Source: Mycolicibacterium rhodesiae
Lineage (GTDB): Bacteria > Actinomycetota > Actinomycetes > Mycobacteriales > Mycobacteriaceae
Length of the DNA stretch: 64,000 nucleotides
Direction of reading: 5' to 3'
Assembly (NCBI RefSeq): GCF_002086695.1
Contig: NZ_MVIH01000018.1
Span: 25,103-89,102, forward strand
Shown piece after piece: positions 23,450 through 32,015 of this stretch; the first letter of the stretch is position 1; every line of letters begins with the position of its first letter. The position numbers and the translations under genes are program-made. The notes under the pieces are model-generated. The model was not told the DNA's origin. It did not search any database and saw only the letters and a program-made list of their open reading frames with translations.

Positions 23450-25027
23450 ATGGACCACCTATCCCACACGTCGTCGGGGATCCCACTGGAGCCGGTGTAC
23501 GGACCGGCCGACCGCAGTGGTGATCCCCCCGCGCCGGGCGCGTTCCCGTTCACCCGGGGCAACTTCTCCACCGGCTACCGCGGACGGTTGTGGACCTTCC
23601 GCCAGTATTCCGGCTTCGGCACCGCCGAGGAGTCGAACGAGCGCTATCGCTATCTGCTCGACCAAGGCGGTACCGGACTGTCGGTCGCCCTGGACCTGCC
23701 GACCCAATGTGGCTACGACTCGGACGATCCGGAGTACGGGGAAGAGGTCGGCCGGGTCGGCGTCGCGGTCGACACCCTGGCCGACGCGGAGATCCTGTTC
23801 GACAGCATTCCCCTGGACAAGATCAGCACCAGCTTCACGATCAACGGCACGGCCGCGATCCTGTTGGCGTTCTATGTCGCTGCCGCGGAGAAGAAGGGGG
23901 TGCCGCGCGAAAAGCTCACCGGCACGATCCAGAACGACATCCTCAAGGAGTACGCCTCCCGGGGAACGTGGATCTGGCCGCCCGAGCCGTCGCTGCGTTT
24001 GATCGCCGACACCATCGAATTCTGCGCGGCCGAGGTGCCCCGGTTCAACGCGATCTCGGTCGCGGGCGCGCACTTCCGCGACGCCGGTGCCAACGCCGTG
24101 CAGGAGATGGCATTCACTCTCGCCGACGGTGTCACCTACTGCGACACCGTGGTGGAGCGCGGCCGGATGACGATCGACCAGTTCGCGCCACAGATCTCCT
24201 TCTTCTTCTATACCCACGGTGACTTCTTCGAGGAGATCGCCAAATACCGTGCTGGACGGCGTCGTTGGGCGACCATCGTGCGGGAGCGATGGGGCGCCAA
24301 GACCGACAAGGCCGCGATGTTCCGGTTCGGCTGCGTGTCCGGCGGTGCGTCGTTGTACGCCCCGCAGGCGCAGAACAACCTGGTGCGGGTGGCCTATGAG
24401 GCGTTGGCCTCGGTACTCGGTGGCGTGCAGTCGATGTTCACCGCAGCCTGGGACGAGCCGTTCGCGCTGCCCAGCGAGGAGTCCGCGACACTGGCGCTGC
24501 GCACCCAGCAGATCCTGGCCTACGAAACCGGGGTGGCTCGGGTGGCCGACCCGCTCGGCGGCTCCTACTTCGTCGAGGCGCTCACCGATGCCACCGAGGA
24601 ACGCATCATCGAGATCATGGACGACCTCGAAAAGCACGGCGGCATGGTGCAATCCATCGAGGACGGCTACCTGCAGGGGCTGATCGCAGACGAGGCCTAC
24701 AAGATCCATCAGGAGGTCGAGTCGGGTGAGCGCCCGGTGGTCGGGGTGAACAAGTTCGTCGTCGATGAGCCCGCCCCGGACCTGGCCACCTACGAGCTCG
24801 ACGCCGAAGGCCGCGACAAGCAGTTGCGGAGGCTGGCGAAGGTGAAAGCCGATCGCGACGGCGTCGCCGTGAAGGAAGCCCTGGCAGCCCTGGCCCGTTC
24901 GGCGGAAGGCGACGACAACCTGATGCACAAGCTGATCGACTGCGCGAATGCGTATTGCACGGTGGGGGAGATGGTCTCCACGCTGAAGTCGGTGTGGGGC
25001 GAGTTCCAGCAGCCGGTGGTGTTCTAG
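23450..25027 (+). CDS. B12-dependent acyl-CoA mutase, large subunit (methylmalonyl-CoA mutase-like)
   Basis: A 525-residue substrate-binding TIM-barrel subunit; the B12 domain is a separate gene, overlapping by one base. It aligns without gaps to P. shermanii MCM (offset 36) over the N-terminal half. Tyr53 (RQY) equals MCM Tyr89 and Arg171 (KEYASR) equals Arg207; isobutyryl- and hydroxyisobutyryl-CoA mutases change both, so a carboxylated substrate is likely. Gln161 and His208 (MCM 197, 244) are kept. However MCM Tyr75 is Phe39, Tyr243 is Ala207 (VAGAH), the Arg of DQFAPR is Gln248, and the QSLHTN segment reads QSMFTA. The pocket is therefore different and probably larger. Carbon-skeleton rearrangement by radical chemistry is expected. 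Confidence 0.85.
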   Translation: MDHLSHTSSGIPLEPVYGPADRSGDPPAPGAFPFTRGNFSTGYRGRLWTFRQYSGFGTAEESNERYRYLLDQGGTGLSVALDLPTQCGYDSDDPEYGEEVGRVGVAVDTLADAEILFDSIPLDKISTSFTINGTAAILLAFYVAAAEKKGVPREKLTGTIQNDILKEYASRGTWIWPPEPSLRLIADTIEFCAAEVPRFNAISVAGAHFRDAGANAVQEMAFTLADGVTYCDTVVERGRMTIDQFAPQISFFFYTHGDFFEEIAKYRAGRRRWATIVRERWGAKTDKAAMFRFGCVSGGASLYAPQAQNNLVRVAYEALASVLGGVQSMFTAAWDEPFALPSEESATLALRTQQILAYETGVARVADPLGGSYFVEALTDATEERIIEIMDDLEKHGGMVQSIEDGYLQGLIADEAYKIHQEVESGERPVVGVNKFVVDEPAPDLATYELDAEGRDKQLRRLAKVKADRDGVAVKEALAALARSAEGDDNLMHKLIDCANAYCTVGEMVSTLKSVWGEFQQPVVF

Positions 25028-25425
25028 TGACTGCTCGTATTCTCGTCGCCAAGCCCGGCCTGGACGGCCACGACCGTGGCGCCAAGATTGTGGCCCGCGC
25101 GCTGCGCGACGCCGGATTCGAGGTGATCTACACCGGTATCCGCCAGCGCATCGAGGACATCGTGTCGATCGCGCTGCAGGAAGACGTTGCGGTGGTGGGG
25201 CTTTCGATCCTCTCTGGTGCGCACCTGGCGTTGACCAAGCGGACCGTCGACGCGCTGCGGGAAGCCGATGCCGGCGACATCGCGGTGATCGTCGGCGGCA
25301 CGATTCCGCAGAGCGATGTATCCAAGCTGTTGGAAGTCGGTGCGGCGGCGGTGTTCCCGACCGGAACGTCGCTCGAGACGCTGGTGACCGACGTCCGTGC
25401 GCTGACCTCTGAACAGGTGGGGTGA
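25027..25425 (+). CDS. B12-binding small subunit of the acyl-CoA mutase
   Basis: A 132-residue cobalamin-binding domain, the second subunit of the mutase. It has the DxHxxG motif (GLDGHDRGAKIVARAL, His being the lower cobalt ligand), the SxL motif (VGLSILSGAH) and the GG motif (VIVGGTIP). The GTG at 25027 shares its G with the upstream TAG stop (TAGTG), which ties the two subunits together in translation. In methylmalonyl-CoA mutases this domain is fused to the C-terminus; separate small subunits occur in isobutyryl- and hydroxyisobutyryl-CoA mutases. Confidence 0.92.
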   Translation: MTARILVAKPGLDGHDRGAKIVARALRDAGFEVIYTGIRQRIEDIVSIALQEDVAVVGLSILSGAHLALTKRTVDALREADAGDIAVIVGGTIPQSDVSKLLEVGAAAVFPTGTSLETLVTDVRALTSEQVG

Positions 25426-25428
25426 GTA

Positions 25429-26385
25429 ATGCGTCTTGGCGTGATGATCGGTGCCGAGCGGGGCGATATGGCTCGCAAGGTGAAGAAGCTCCTCGAGGAC
25501 ATCGAATGGGCCGAGGCCGCCGGGTTCGACACCGCGTGGATGCCGCAGGTGCCGAACGACTATGACGCGCTGACGATGGTCGCGCAGATGGGTGCCCGCA
25601 CCTCGCGCATCGAGCTGGGTACCGCGGTGGTCCCGCTGCAGGCGCAGCACCCGATCGCACTCGCCCGCCAGGCCCTGTCGGTGCATGCCGGCGCGGGCAA
25701 CCGGCTCGCGTTGGGTGTGGGCCCGTCGCACCACTGGATCATCCGCGACATGCTGGGCCTGCCGTACGAGAAGCCGGCGTCTTACACCCGCGACTACCTC
25801 GAGGTGCTGGGCGCCGCCCTGGCCGGTCCGGGTGACGTGGACGTCGAGAACGACACCTTCACCGTGCACAATCCGACTGTGCTGCAGGCGGACTCCCCAC
25901 TTCCGGTGCTGCTGGCTGCGCTCGGCCCGGTGATGCTGCAGATCGCGGGTGAACTCACCGACGGCACCGTGCTGTGGATGGCCGACGAGCGGGCGATCGG
26001 CGACCACATCGCGCCGCGGATCAACAAGGCCGCCGACAACGCCGGCCGGCCGGCCCCGCGTATCGTCGCCGGCATCCCGGTGTGCCTGTGCGCCAACTCC
26101 GAGATCGCGGCGGCCAAGGATCGGGCCAACCGGATCCTTGCCGAGGCCGAGACGTCGCCCAACTATCAGAAGCTGCTCGACCGCGGCGACGCGCGCGATG
26201 TCGGTGATCTGTGCGCGGCCGGTGACGAAGAAGCGATCCTGGCGCGGTTCCGCGCGTTCGCCGACGCCGGGGTCACCGACCTGTCGGTGCGGCTGCTGCC
26301 GATCGGGGAGACCCGCGACGAGCTGGTGGCGTCGAAATACCGGACCCGCGAGGTGATTGCGCAACTCGGCGCCGAGGTTCGATGA
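25429..26385 (+). CDS. LLM-class F420-dependent oxidoreductase
   Basis: A 318-residue luciferase-like monooxygenase-fold enzyme of the F420-dependent type: MRLGVMIGAERGDMARKVKK, GFDTAWMPQV, the conserved ALGVGPSHHWI segment (residues about 93-103) near the F420 site, and a C-terminal GVTDLSVRLLP. It sits three bases after the mutase small subunit and overlaps the CoA-transferase start by four bases (ATGA), so it belongs to the mutase operon. It probably moves a hydride to or from a ring or acyl-CoA intermediate; F420 rather than FMN is inferred from family and host. Confidence 0.85.
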   Translation: MRLGVMIGAERGDMARKVKKLLEDIEWAEAAGFDTAWMPQVPNDYDALTMVAQMGARTSRIELGTAVVPLQAQHPIALARQALSVHAGAGNRLALGVGPSHHWIIRDMLGLPYEKPASYTRDYLEVLGAALAGPGDVDVENDTFTVHNPTVLQADSPLPVLLAALGPVMLQIAGELTDGTVLWMADERAIGDHIAPRINKAADNAGRPAPRIVAGIPVCLCANSEIAAAKDRANRILAEAETSPNYQKLLDRGDARDVGDLCAAGDEEAILARFRAFADAGVTDLSVRLLPIGETRDELVASKYRTREVIAQLGAEVR

Positions 26386-27425
26386 GGTCCGCTGCTCCGC
26401 TGTCCGGCGTTCGCATCCTCGAGGTCGGCACCATGCTGGCCGGGCCGTACGCCACCATGCTGCTCGCCGACCTCGGTGCGCAGGTCATCAAGATCGAGCC
26501 GCCCGGCGGCGAGATCTCCCGTCAGGTCGGGGACAGCTATTTCGCCAGCCTGAACCGCAACAAGCGCTCCGTATGCCTGGACCTGGCCTCCGACGCCGGG
26601 CAGCAGCGACTGGGCGAGCTGGTCGCGGAATCCGATGCGCTGCTGGTCAATATGAAGCCTTCGGTGATCCGGCGGTTCGGACTCACCTATGAGGCGCTGC
26701 GCACGCGCAACGAGAAGATCGTGTGTGTCGCGCTGACCGGCTACGGCCTGGACGGCGGCGACGACCCGGCCTTCGACTACGTGATCCAGGCGGCCACCGG
26801 TGTGGCCGCGCTGACCGGCGACCCGGACGCGCCGCCGACGCTGCCGGGTTACTCGTCGGCCGACAATTCCACCGGATTGACCGCGGCGCTGGGACTTCTC
26901 GCGATGATCGTCTCGGGTGAGGGCGGCCAGGTCGATGTCTCGCTGCGCGACGTGATGTTCTCGCAGCTGAACTACCGAGCTGCGGCCTATCTCAACGACG
27001 GTGTACATCCGCGCCGGCATCCGTTCGGTGCGCACTCGTTTTACGTTCCCGCGCAGCTGTTTCCGACCGCGGACGGGTATCTGGCACTGTTCGTCACCCA
27101 TGACGGCTTCTGGAAGGCCTTCGCCGCCGAGGCCGGCATCGAGGGTTTCCCGACGATGGCCGAGCGATCGGCACGCCGGGACGAGGTGCTCGCGATCGTG
27201 ACGGGCGCACTGGCCGCCGACACCGCGGCGGGCTGGGAAGCGCGCCTGCGGCCGCTCGGCATCCCCGCGGCAGCGGTGCGTTCACTTCCGGACGCGCTCG
27301 ATGCGACGCCGGAAGTCGTTGTCACCGCCGGGGATTACCACCTGGTCGGCAGTCCGGTGCGGGTGCTCGGTTATGAGCCCGACTATCTGCCGCCTCCGGC
27401 GCTCGACGAATATCAGTCGTCGTAG
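26382..27425 (+). CDS. CaiB/BaiF family CoA-transferase (class III)
   Basis: A 347-residue class III CoA-transferase, moving CoA between carboxylic acids. The N-terminal SGVRILEVGTMLAGPYATML and LADLGAQVIKIEPPGGE, the NRNKRSVCLDLAS segment and the catalytic Asp in the GGDDPAFDYVIQAATG region are visible. It lacks part of the usual 400-residue length but has the complete N-terminal Rossmann part. The ATG overlaps the stop of the F420 enzyme (ATGA). The 3' end overlaps the convergent ferredoxin gene by 13 bases. The substrate is unknown; alpha-methylacyl-CoA racemase activity is an alternative for this fold. Confidence 0.88.
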   Translation: MRSAAPLSGVRILEVGTMLAGPYATMLLADLGAQVIKIEPPGGEISRQVGDSYFASLNRNKRSVCLDLASDAGQQRLGELVAESDALLVNMKPSVIRRFGLTYEALRTRNEKIVCVALTGYGLDGGDDPAFDYVIQAATGVAALTGDPDAPPTLPGYSSADNSTGLTAALGLLAMIVSGEGGQVDVSLRDVMFSQLNYRAAAYLNDGVHPRRHPFGAHSFYVPAQLFPTADGYLALFVTHDGFWKAFAAEAGIEGFPTMAERSARRDEVLAIVTGALAADTAAGWEARLRPLGIPAAAVRSLPDALDATPEVVVTAGDYHLVGSPVRVLGYEPDYLPPPALDEYQSS

Positions 27426-27685
27426 GTCACGGTCACGTCGGACTCGGGCACGCCCTGGCAGGTCAGGATCAGGCCGTCGTCGATCTCGCTGTCGTCGAGC
27501 ACCTCGTTGACCCGCATCTTGACCTGACCGTCGGTGAGCGTGGCGATGCACGTTCCGCAGTTGCCGGCTTCGCAGCTGTAGGGCGGGGTCAGTCCGGCTC
27601 GGCGGGCGCTCTCCAGCACCGTCTCGCCTTCGTTGACCGGCATGGTCACCGTCTTGCCGTCCAGCGTGATCGTCGCCGTGCTCAC
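27413..27685 (-). CDS. [2Fe-2S] plant-type ferredoxin
   Basis: A 90-residue ferredoxin with the classical cluster motif: PYSCEAGNCGTCIATLTDG and a fourth cysteine in LILTCQGVP. It carries electrons to an oxygenase or P450. It is divergent from the acyl-CoA ligase operon; the gap holds a GAGAA-N5-TTCTC site. The GTG at 27685 follows a GAGAG-type purine stretch. The nearest likely partner is the Rieske oxygenase of the island. Confidence 0.9.
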   Translation of the reverse strand: MSTATITLDGKTVTMPVNEGETVLESARRAGLTPPYSCEAGNCGTCIATLTDGQVKMRVNEVLDDSEIDDGLILTCQGVPESDVTVTYDD

Positions 27686-27725
27686 TTCTCTCCTCAGCGT
27701 TAGCGCAGTATCATTCTACCCAGAT

Positions 27726-27740
27726 GAGAATACAGTTCTC
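27726..27740. promoter_or_regulatory. GAGAA-N5-TTCTC operator (ferredoxin / acyl-CoA ligase)
   Basis: GAGAATACAGTTCTC, both arms perfect, in the divergent gap between the ferredoxin (27685) and the ligase operon (27798). A half-site, CGATAGTATGTTCTC (27747-27761), lies exactly 21 bp away on the same face of the helix. Confidence 0.78.
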
Positions 27741-27797
27741 TACTGACGATAGTATGTTCTCGTTTGTTGACCTGTCGATGGGATTGTCACTGACCAT

Positions 27798-29210
27798 GTG
27801 CGAGCGGACCGCGCCGTGAGCGACGTGCGAGTGCTTGCCTTCGAGGACCGCATCTACACACGATCTCAGGTCGATGCGCTGTCCGCGGGATTGGCGGGCA
27901 CCCTCGCGAGCCGTGGCGTGCGGGGCGGCCAGCGCGTCGCGCTGATGTCGTCCAATCGGCCCGAATTCATTTTCGCCGTACAGGCAATCTGGCGCCTCGG
28001 TGCGTCCGCGGTGTTGATCAGCCCCGCCTGGAAAGCAGCCGACATCGGCCATGCGCTCGAGGTGTCCGGCGCCGACCATGCGGTCGGTGACAGCCCGCTG
28101 CTGGCCGACCTGATGCCGATGCTCAGCCTTGACGAACCGATCAGTCCGGCGGAGCCAACCCCGGTGGAGTACGCGGCTGACTCCGATGCTGTGCTGGTGT
28201 TCAGCTCGGGGACCACGGGTATGCCCAAAGCGGTTCGGCACACCCATGGTTCGCTGGCCGCGAGCATTCGGCACTGGCGTCAGGCCCTTGGTCTCACGGC
28301 AGTCGACCGCATGCAGATCGTCACACCGCCGTCGCACATCCTCGGCCTGCTGAATATCGCCACCGTGCTCGATGCCGGCGCGTGGATGCGCCTACATCGC
28401 CGGTTCGATATCGACACCATGCTGCAGTGCATCCAGGATGACCGCATCACCGTCGAAATGGCCGTCGCACCAATCGCGTTGGCGATCGCATCACACCCGA
28501 AGCTCGACACGTTCGACCTGACATCGCTGCGCTACATCATGTGGTGCGCCACCCCGGTAACCACCAGTGTGGCCGAGGCCGTGACCGAACGGACCGGTGT
28601 GGGCTGGATCTCGGCGTACGGCACCAGCGAGGTACCGGTGATCGCGTGCTGCCCGCGCGACGCGGCTCGCCTCGACACGGTCGGGCGTCCGATCCCGGCG
28701 GTGCGCATCGTGTCGACGGAGACCGGTGAACCGGTCGAGGCAGGCACGATCGGTGAGATCCAGGTGCGCTCGGATTCGGCGATGGCCGGCTACCTGCCCG
28801 CCGAGGCCACCGACGAGGCGTTCGACGACGGCTGGTACCGCACCGGGGACCTCGGTTACCTGGACGACGGCTGGCTGCGAATCACCGACCGGCTCAAGGA
28901 GATGGTCAAGGTGCGCGGCTTCCAAGTCGCCCCCGCCGAAGTCGAGTCGGTACTGCACGGCCATCACGCCGTGGCTGACTGCGCGGTATTCGGCGTGCCC
29001 GACGAGGCGGACGGTGAGGCCGTGATCGCCGCGGTCGCCGTCGCCGAGCCGGTCAGCGCCGAGGACCTGGACGCGCTCGTCGCCGAGAAGCTGGCGTCCT
29101 ACAAACGTCCCCGCGACATCGTTTTCGTGTCCGAAATCCCGCGCCTGCCATCGGGCAAGGCGTTGCGGCGAATTCTCAAGGAGCAGTATGGATGCACGCC
29201 TGACCAGTGA
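27798..29210 (+). CDS. Acyl-CoA synthetase (ANL superfamily)
   Basis: A 470-residue AMP-forming ligase that activates a carboxylic acid with ATP and CoA. The P-loop VFSSGTTGMPKAVRHTHGSL, SAYGTSEVPV, YRTGDLGYLDDGWLRITDRL, VKVRGFQVAPAEVE and the catalytic lysine region RLPSGKALRR are all present. It is short at the N-terminus compared with 500-residue homologues. GTG 27798 is used; GTG 27816 would also serve. It begins a four-gene operon with a heteromeric acyl-CoA dehydrogenase and a crotonase, so it probably activates the acid that those enzymes then degrade. Confidence 0.88.
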   Translation: MRADRAVSDVRVLAFEDRIYTRSQVDALSAGLAGTLASRGVRGGQRVALMSSNRPEFIFAVQAIWRLGASAVLISPAWKAADIGHALEVSGADHAVGDSPLLADLMPMLSLDEPISPAEPTPVEYAADSDAVLVFSSGTTGMPKAVRHTHGSLAASIRHWRQALGLTAVDRMQIVTPPSHILGLLNIATVLDAGAWMRLHRRFDIDTMLQCIQDDRITVEMAVAPIALAIASHPKLDTFDLTSLRYIMWCATPVTTSVAEAVTERTGVGWISAYGTSEVPVIACCPRDAARLDTVGRPIPAVRIVSTETGEPVEAGTIGEIQVRSDSAMAGYLPAEATDEAFDDGWYRTGDLGYLDDGWLRITDRLKEMVKVRGFQVAPAEVESVLHGHHAVADCAVFGVPDEADGEAVIAAVAVAEPVSAEDLDALVAEKLASYKRPRDIVFVSEIPRLPSGKALRRILKEQYGCTPDQ

Positions 29211-30093
29211 GCAGCAGCAGCTGCGCGACGCCGCCGCCCGCCTTGCCGACGACTTCGGTCCGGACTCCGTCGCGGACCTGGACGACCAGTCGCGCCGAGC
29301 GCGGCTGGCCAAGACCGTCGATGCGACCGGTTGGCGGTCGCTGCGCTCCGACGGCGCCAGCGGGGTCGAAGTGGCGTTGGTCGCAGAGGAATTCGCCCGC
29401 GGCCTGGTCGACGTGCCGTTCCTCGGACCGGTGCTTGCCGATGATCTGTACCGCATCCTGGCGATCGACCCGGTGCCGGCGACCATCGCGGTCGGTGACA
29501 CCGTCATCGACGCCGACGGGTCCTCTGCTGCGCTACGACTCGCCGGAACGACCGTCGAGTCGGTCGGTGTCGGCGCGTCCCGCGACGCCGCCGATCTGAC
29601 CCGCGCCACCGCCACCGTCGCCGGTGTATCGGACACCGTGGGGGAGTTGACCGCCGAGCAGGCGCAGCGCTGGTACGCCCTCGCGCTGGCGGTGACAACG
29701 GCCGACCTGGTCGGCGCGGCACGCGGCACCCACACGCTGGCAACCGAATACGCCAAGGTGCGCGAGCAGTACGGCTCGGCCATCGGTTCGTACCAGGCCG
29801 TCGCCCACATGCTGGCCGAGGGGCTGGCCCTCATCGAGGGGTCGGTGAGCGTGCTGCGCCACGCCGCCTGGGCTGTCGACGAGCTACCCATCGAGGAAGC
29901 TGTGGAAGCCGGCCGGGTCGCCAAGATCTACTGCGCACGAGCCGCACTCGCGGTGTGCGAGATGTCGATCCAGGTGCACGGCGGCATCGGCAATACCTGG
30001 GAGTGCCTGGCCCATGTCTATCTGCGCCGGGTGCTGGCCGCCACCGAGGCCTGGCCAGTCAAGTTGGAGGAGTTGACCATTGGACTTTCGTGA
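29188..30093 (+). CDS. Acyl-CoA dehydrogenase, small subunit of heteromeric pair 1
   Basis: A 301-residue ACAD-fold protein shortened in the middle beta domain: it starts MDARLTSEQQQLRDAAARLA and keeps the C-terminal helical domain (VREQYGSAIGSYQAVAHMLA; VHGGIGNTWECLAHVYLRR). In actinobacterial steroid catabolism such short subunits pair with a full-length partner as alpha2-beta2 enzymes (FadE26-27, FadE28-29 type). It overlaps the ligase gene by 23 bases and the next subunit by 14, which supports a stable complex. Alone it is probably not active. Confidence 0.88.
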   Translation: MDARLTSEQQQLRDAAARLADDFGPDSVADLDDQSRRARLAKTVDATGWRSLRSDGASGVEVALVAEEFARGLVDVPFLGPVLADDLYRILAIDPVPATIAVGDTVIDADGSSAALRLAGTTVESVGVGASRDAADLTRATATVAGVSDTVGELTAEQAQRWYALALAVTTADLVGAARGTHTLATEYAKVREQYGSAIGSYQAVAHMLAEGLALIEGSVSVLRHAAWAVDELPIEEAVEAGRVAKIYCARAALAVCEMSIQVHGGIGNTWECLAHVYLRRVLAATEAWPVKLEELTIGLS

Positions 30094-31168
30094 TTCGCCG
30101 GACGAGGCCGCGTTCCGGGAGCGGCTGCGTGGCTGGCTGACAGAACAGAAGGGCAAGTTCCCGACGTCGGGAGATGCCTACTGGGCCAAAGCGGGCGAGT
30201 GGCACCAGGCGCTGTACGCCGCCGGGTTCTTCGGCACGTCCTGGCCGAAAGAGTACGGCGGCCAGGGCTTGCCACCCGTGTTCGACGTCATCGTCGACGA
30301 GGAGATCGCCAAGGCCGGAGCGCCCGCGCGTCCGAGCCTGGGCTATCTGGTGGTCGGCCTGAGCCATCACGGCAGCGAGGAACTGCGGCAGCGCTTCCTG
30401 CCCGGGATGATCGACGGGACCGAGCGCTGGTGCCAAGGCTTTTCGGAGCCCGGGGCCGGATCGGACCTGGCCTCGCTGACCACGACCGCGACCCGCGACG
30501 GTGACGAGTACATCATCAACGGTCACAAGATCTGGACCAGTTACTCCGACTGCGCCGACTGGTGCCTGGTCCTGGCCCGGACTGACAAAGAGGTACCCAA
30601 ACACAAGGGCATCTCGGCGTTCATCGTCACGATGCACCAGCCGGGGATCGTCCAGCGGCCGCTGAAGATGATCAGCGGCGTCACCAAGGAATTCGGCCAG
30701 GTCGAACTCGACGGCGCGCGGGTGCCGGCCGCGAACATGGTCGGCGCACCTGGCGACGGGTGGAAGCTTGCGATGACGGTGGTCAGCCACGAGCGTGAGC
30801 CGTCGACATTGGGCTTCTCGGCACGGTACGGAAAGTTGGTGCGCCAGATGGCTTCCCGCGTCGAGGGGCCTGCGCCCGACGAGCTGTCGTGGGCGTGGGT
30901 GCAGACCGAGATGTTGCGCCTGCACGTGCGTCGGCGTCTGTCCGAGCAACTCGACGGCATCAAGCACGGCCCAGACGGGTCACTGGACAAACTATTGATG
31001 ACCTGGACCGAGCAGTCGGTCGGGCATGCCGCGCTGGCCACCGTCGGCACCGACGACGAAGAGTTGTTCGGTGCCTACCTCTACAGCCGTGCCCAGAGCG
31101 TCATGGGCGGGACGTCGCAGATTCAGAAGAACATCATCGCCGGACGAATCCTTGGACTGGGAGTGTAA
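30080..31168 (+). CDS. Acyl-CoA dehydrogenase, large subunit of heteromeric pair 1
   Basis: A 362-residue FAD-binding subunit that should introduce the alpha-beta double bond. MDFRDSPDEAAFRERLRGWL, the WPKEYGGQGLPP segment, CQGFSEPGAGSDLASLTT (FAD-contact motif) and the C-terminal SVMGGTSQIQKNIIAGRILGL are visible. TTG 30080 overlaps the end of the small subunit by 14 bases and is the start giving the standard N-terminus. Its likely acyl substrate is polycyclic or branched by analogy with paired ACADs in steroid degradation; this is inference. Confidence 0.9.
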   Translation: MDFRDSPDEAAFRERLRGWLTEQKGKFPTSGDAYWAKAGEWHQALYAAGFFGTSWPKEYGGQGLPPVFDVIVDEEIAKAGAPARPSLGYLVVGLSHHGSEELRQRFLPGMIDGTERWCQGFSEPGAGSDLASLTTTATRDGDEYIINGHKIWTSYSDCADWCLVLARTDKEVPKHKGISAFIVTMHQPGIVQRPLKMISGVTKEFGQVELDGARVPAANMVGAPGDGWKLAMTVVSHEREPSTLGFSARYGKLVRQMASRVEGPAPDELSWAWVQTEMLRLHVRRRLSEQLDGIKHGPDGSLDKLLMTWTEQSVGHAALATVGTDDEELFGAYLYSRAQSVMGGTSQIQKNIIAGRILGLGV

Positions 31169-31172
31169 CGAC

Positions 31173-31937
31173 ATGTACGACATGCCTGACGAAATCGACG
31201 TCACCGCCGACGGCCCGCTGCGCATCATCACGCTCAATCGGCCCGACGAGCTGAACGCCGTCAACGACAATCTCCATGTCGGACTGGCCAAGATCTGGGC
31301 GGCGCTGGGCGAGGATGCCTCCGCGCGGGCGGCGGTGATCACCGGTGCGGGCCGCGCGTTTTCGGCGGGCGGCGACTTCACCTACCTGGACGAGCTGCGC
31401 AACGACGAAGCGTTGCGGCAGAAGACGATCAAGCACGGTCGCGATCTGGTGATCGGCATGGTGCGTTGCCGCATCCCGGTGATCGCGGCCGTCAACGGCC
31501 CGGCGGTCGGGCTGGGCTGCAGCCTGGCCGCACTGTCCGACGTCGTCTACATGGCCGAGAGCGCGTTCTTCGCCGACCCGCACGTGTCCATCGGGCTGGT
31601 CGCCGCCGACGGCGGTCCGTTGGTATGGGGATCGCAAATCAGCCTGTTGCAGGCCAAGGAGTTCGCCCTGACCGGGGTGCGGATCAAGGCGCGGCGCGCG
31701 GTCGAACTCGGCCTGGCGAATCATGTTGTCGCCGATCCGGTCTCCGAGGCGATCGCCTGCGCAAAAAAGATGATCGAGCTCCCGCAGCAGGCGGTCGAGG
31801 CCACCAAGCGGCTGATGAACATCCAGCTGGAGAAGTCGGTGATGGCCTCGCTGGACTACGCCAACCTCGCCGAGTACGTGTCGTTCGGCACCGCCGATTT
31901 CAACAGGATCGTCGACGGATTGGTCGCCAAGAAGTAG
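31173..31937 (+). CDS. Crotonase-superfamily protein (enoyl-CoA hydratase/isomerase)
   Basis: A 254-residue crotonase. LRIITLNRPDELNAVNDNLH, the oxyanion-hole part AGRAFSAGGDFTYLDEL and VNGPAVGLGCSLAALSDVVY are clear. Both catalytic glutamates of classical enoyl-CoA hydratase are missing: the first position reads GCSLA instead of GCELA, the second DPHVSIG instead of QPEILLG. In exchange it has GLVAADGG, with an aspartate placed in the active-site loop, as in a distinct crotonase subgroup. It may therefore hydrolyse, isomerise or cleave a C-C bond rather than hydrate. It ends the ligase-ACAD operon. Confidence 0.85.
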   Translation: MYDMPDEIDVTADGPLRIITLNRPDELNAVNDNLHVGLAKIWAALGEDASARAAVITGAGRAFSAGGDFTYLDELRNDEALRQKTIKHGRDLVIGMVRCRIPVIAAVNGPAVGLGCSLAALSDVVYMAESAFFADPHVSIGLVAADGGPLVWGSQISLLQAKEFALTGVRIKARRAVELGLANHVVADPVSEAIACAKKMIELPQQAVEATKRLMNIQLEKSVMASLDYANLAEYVSFGTADFNRIVDGLVAKK

Positions 31938-31942
31938 CCACC

Positions 31943-32002
31943 GCGAGCAGACACAAACTCGGGCTGATCTCCTACAAATCGCCCGAGTTTGTGTCTGCTC
32001 GC
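31943..32002. terminator. 22-bp perfect inverted repeat, bidirectional terminator-like
   Basis: The arms 31943-31964 and 31981-32002 are exact inverse copies of 22 bases, starting GCGAGCAGACACAAACTCGG, around a 16-base loop. It lies between the convergent crotonase and SDR genes. The core GCGAGCAGAC resembles a short inverted-repeat element that I recall being scattered between convergent mycobacterial genes. Confidence 0.75.
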
Positions 32003-32015
32003 GAAGAAAGGTGAC

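Noticed and set aside
23450..25425. Calling the mutase hydroxyisobutyryl-CoA or isobutyryl-CoA mutase because it is two-subunit
   Set aside because: The specificity pair is Tyr/Arg as in methylmalonyl-CoA mutase, not Ile/Gln or Phe/Gln.
25024..26364. 446-codon minus-strand open frame opposite the mutase small subunit and the F420 enzyme
   Set aside because: Both plus-strand genes have family motifs and tight coupling; the antisense product has none.
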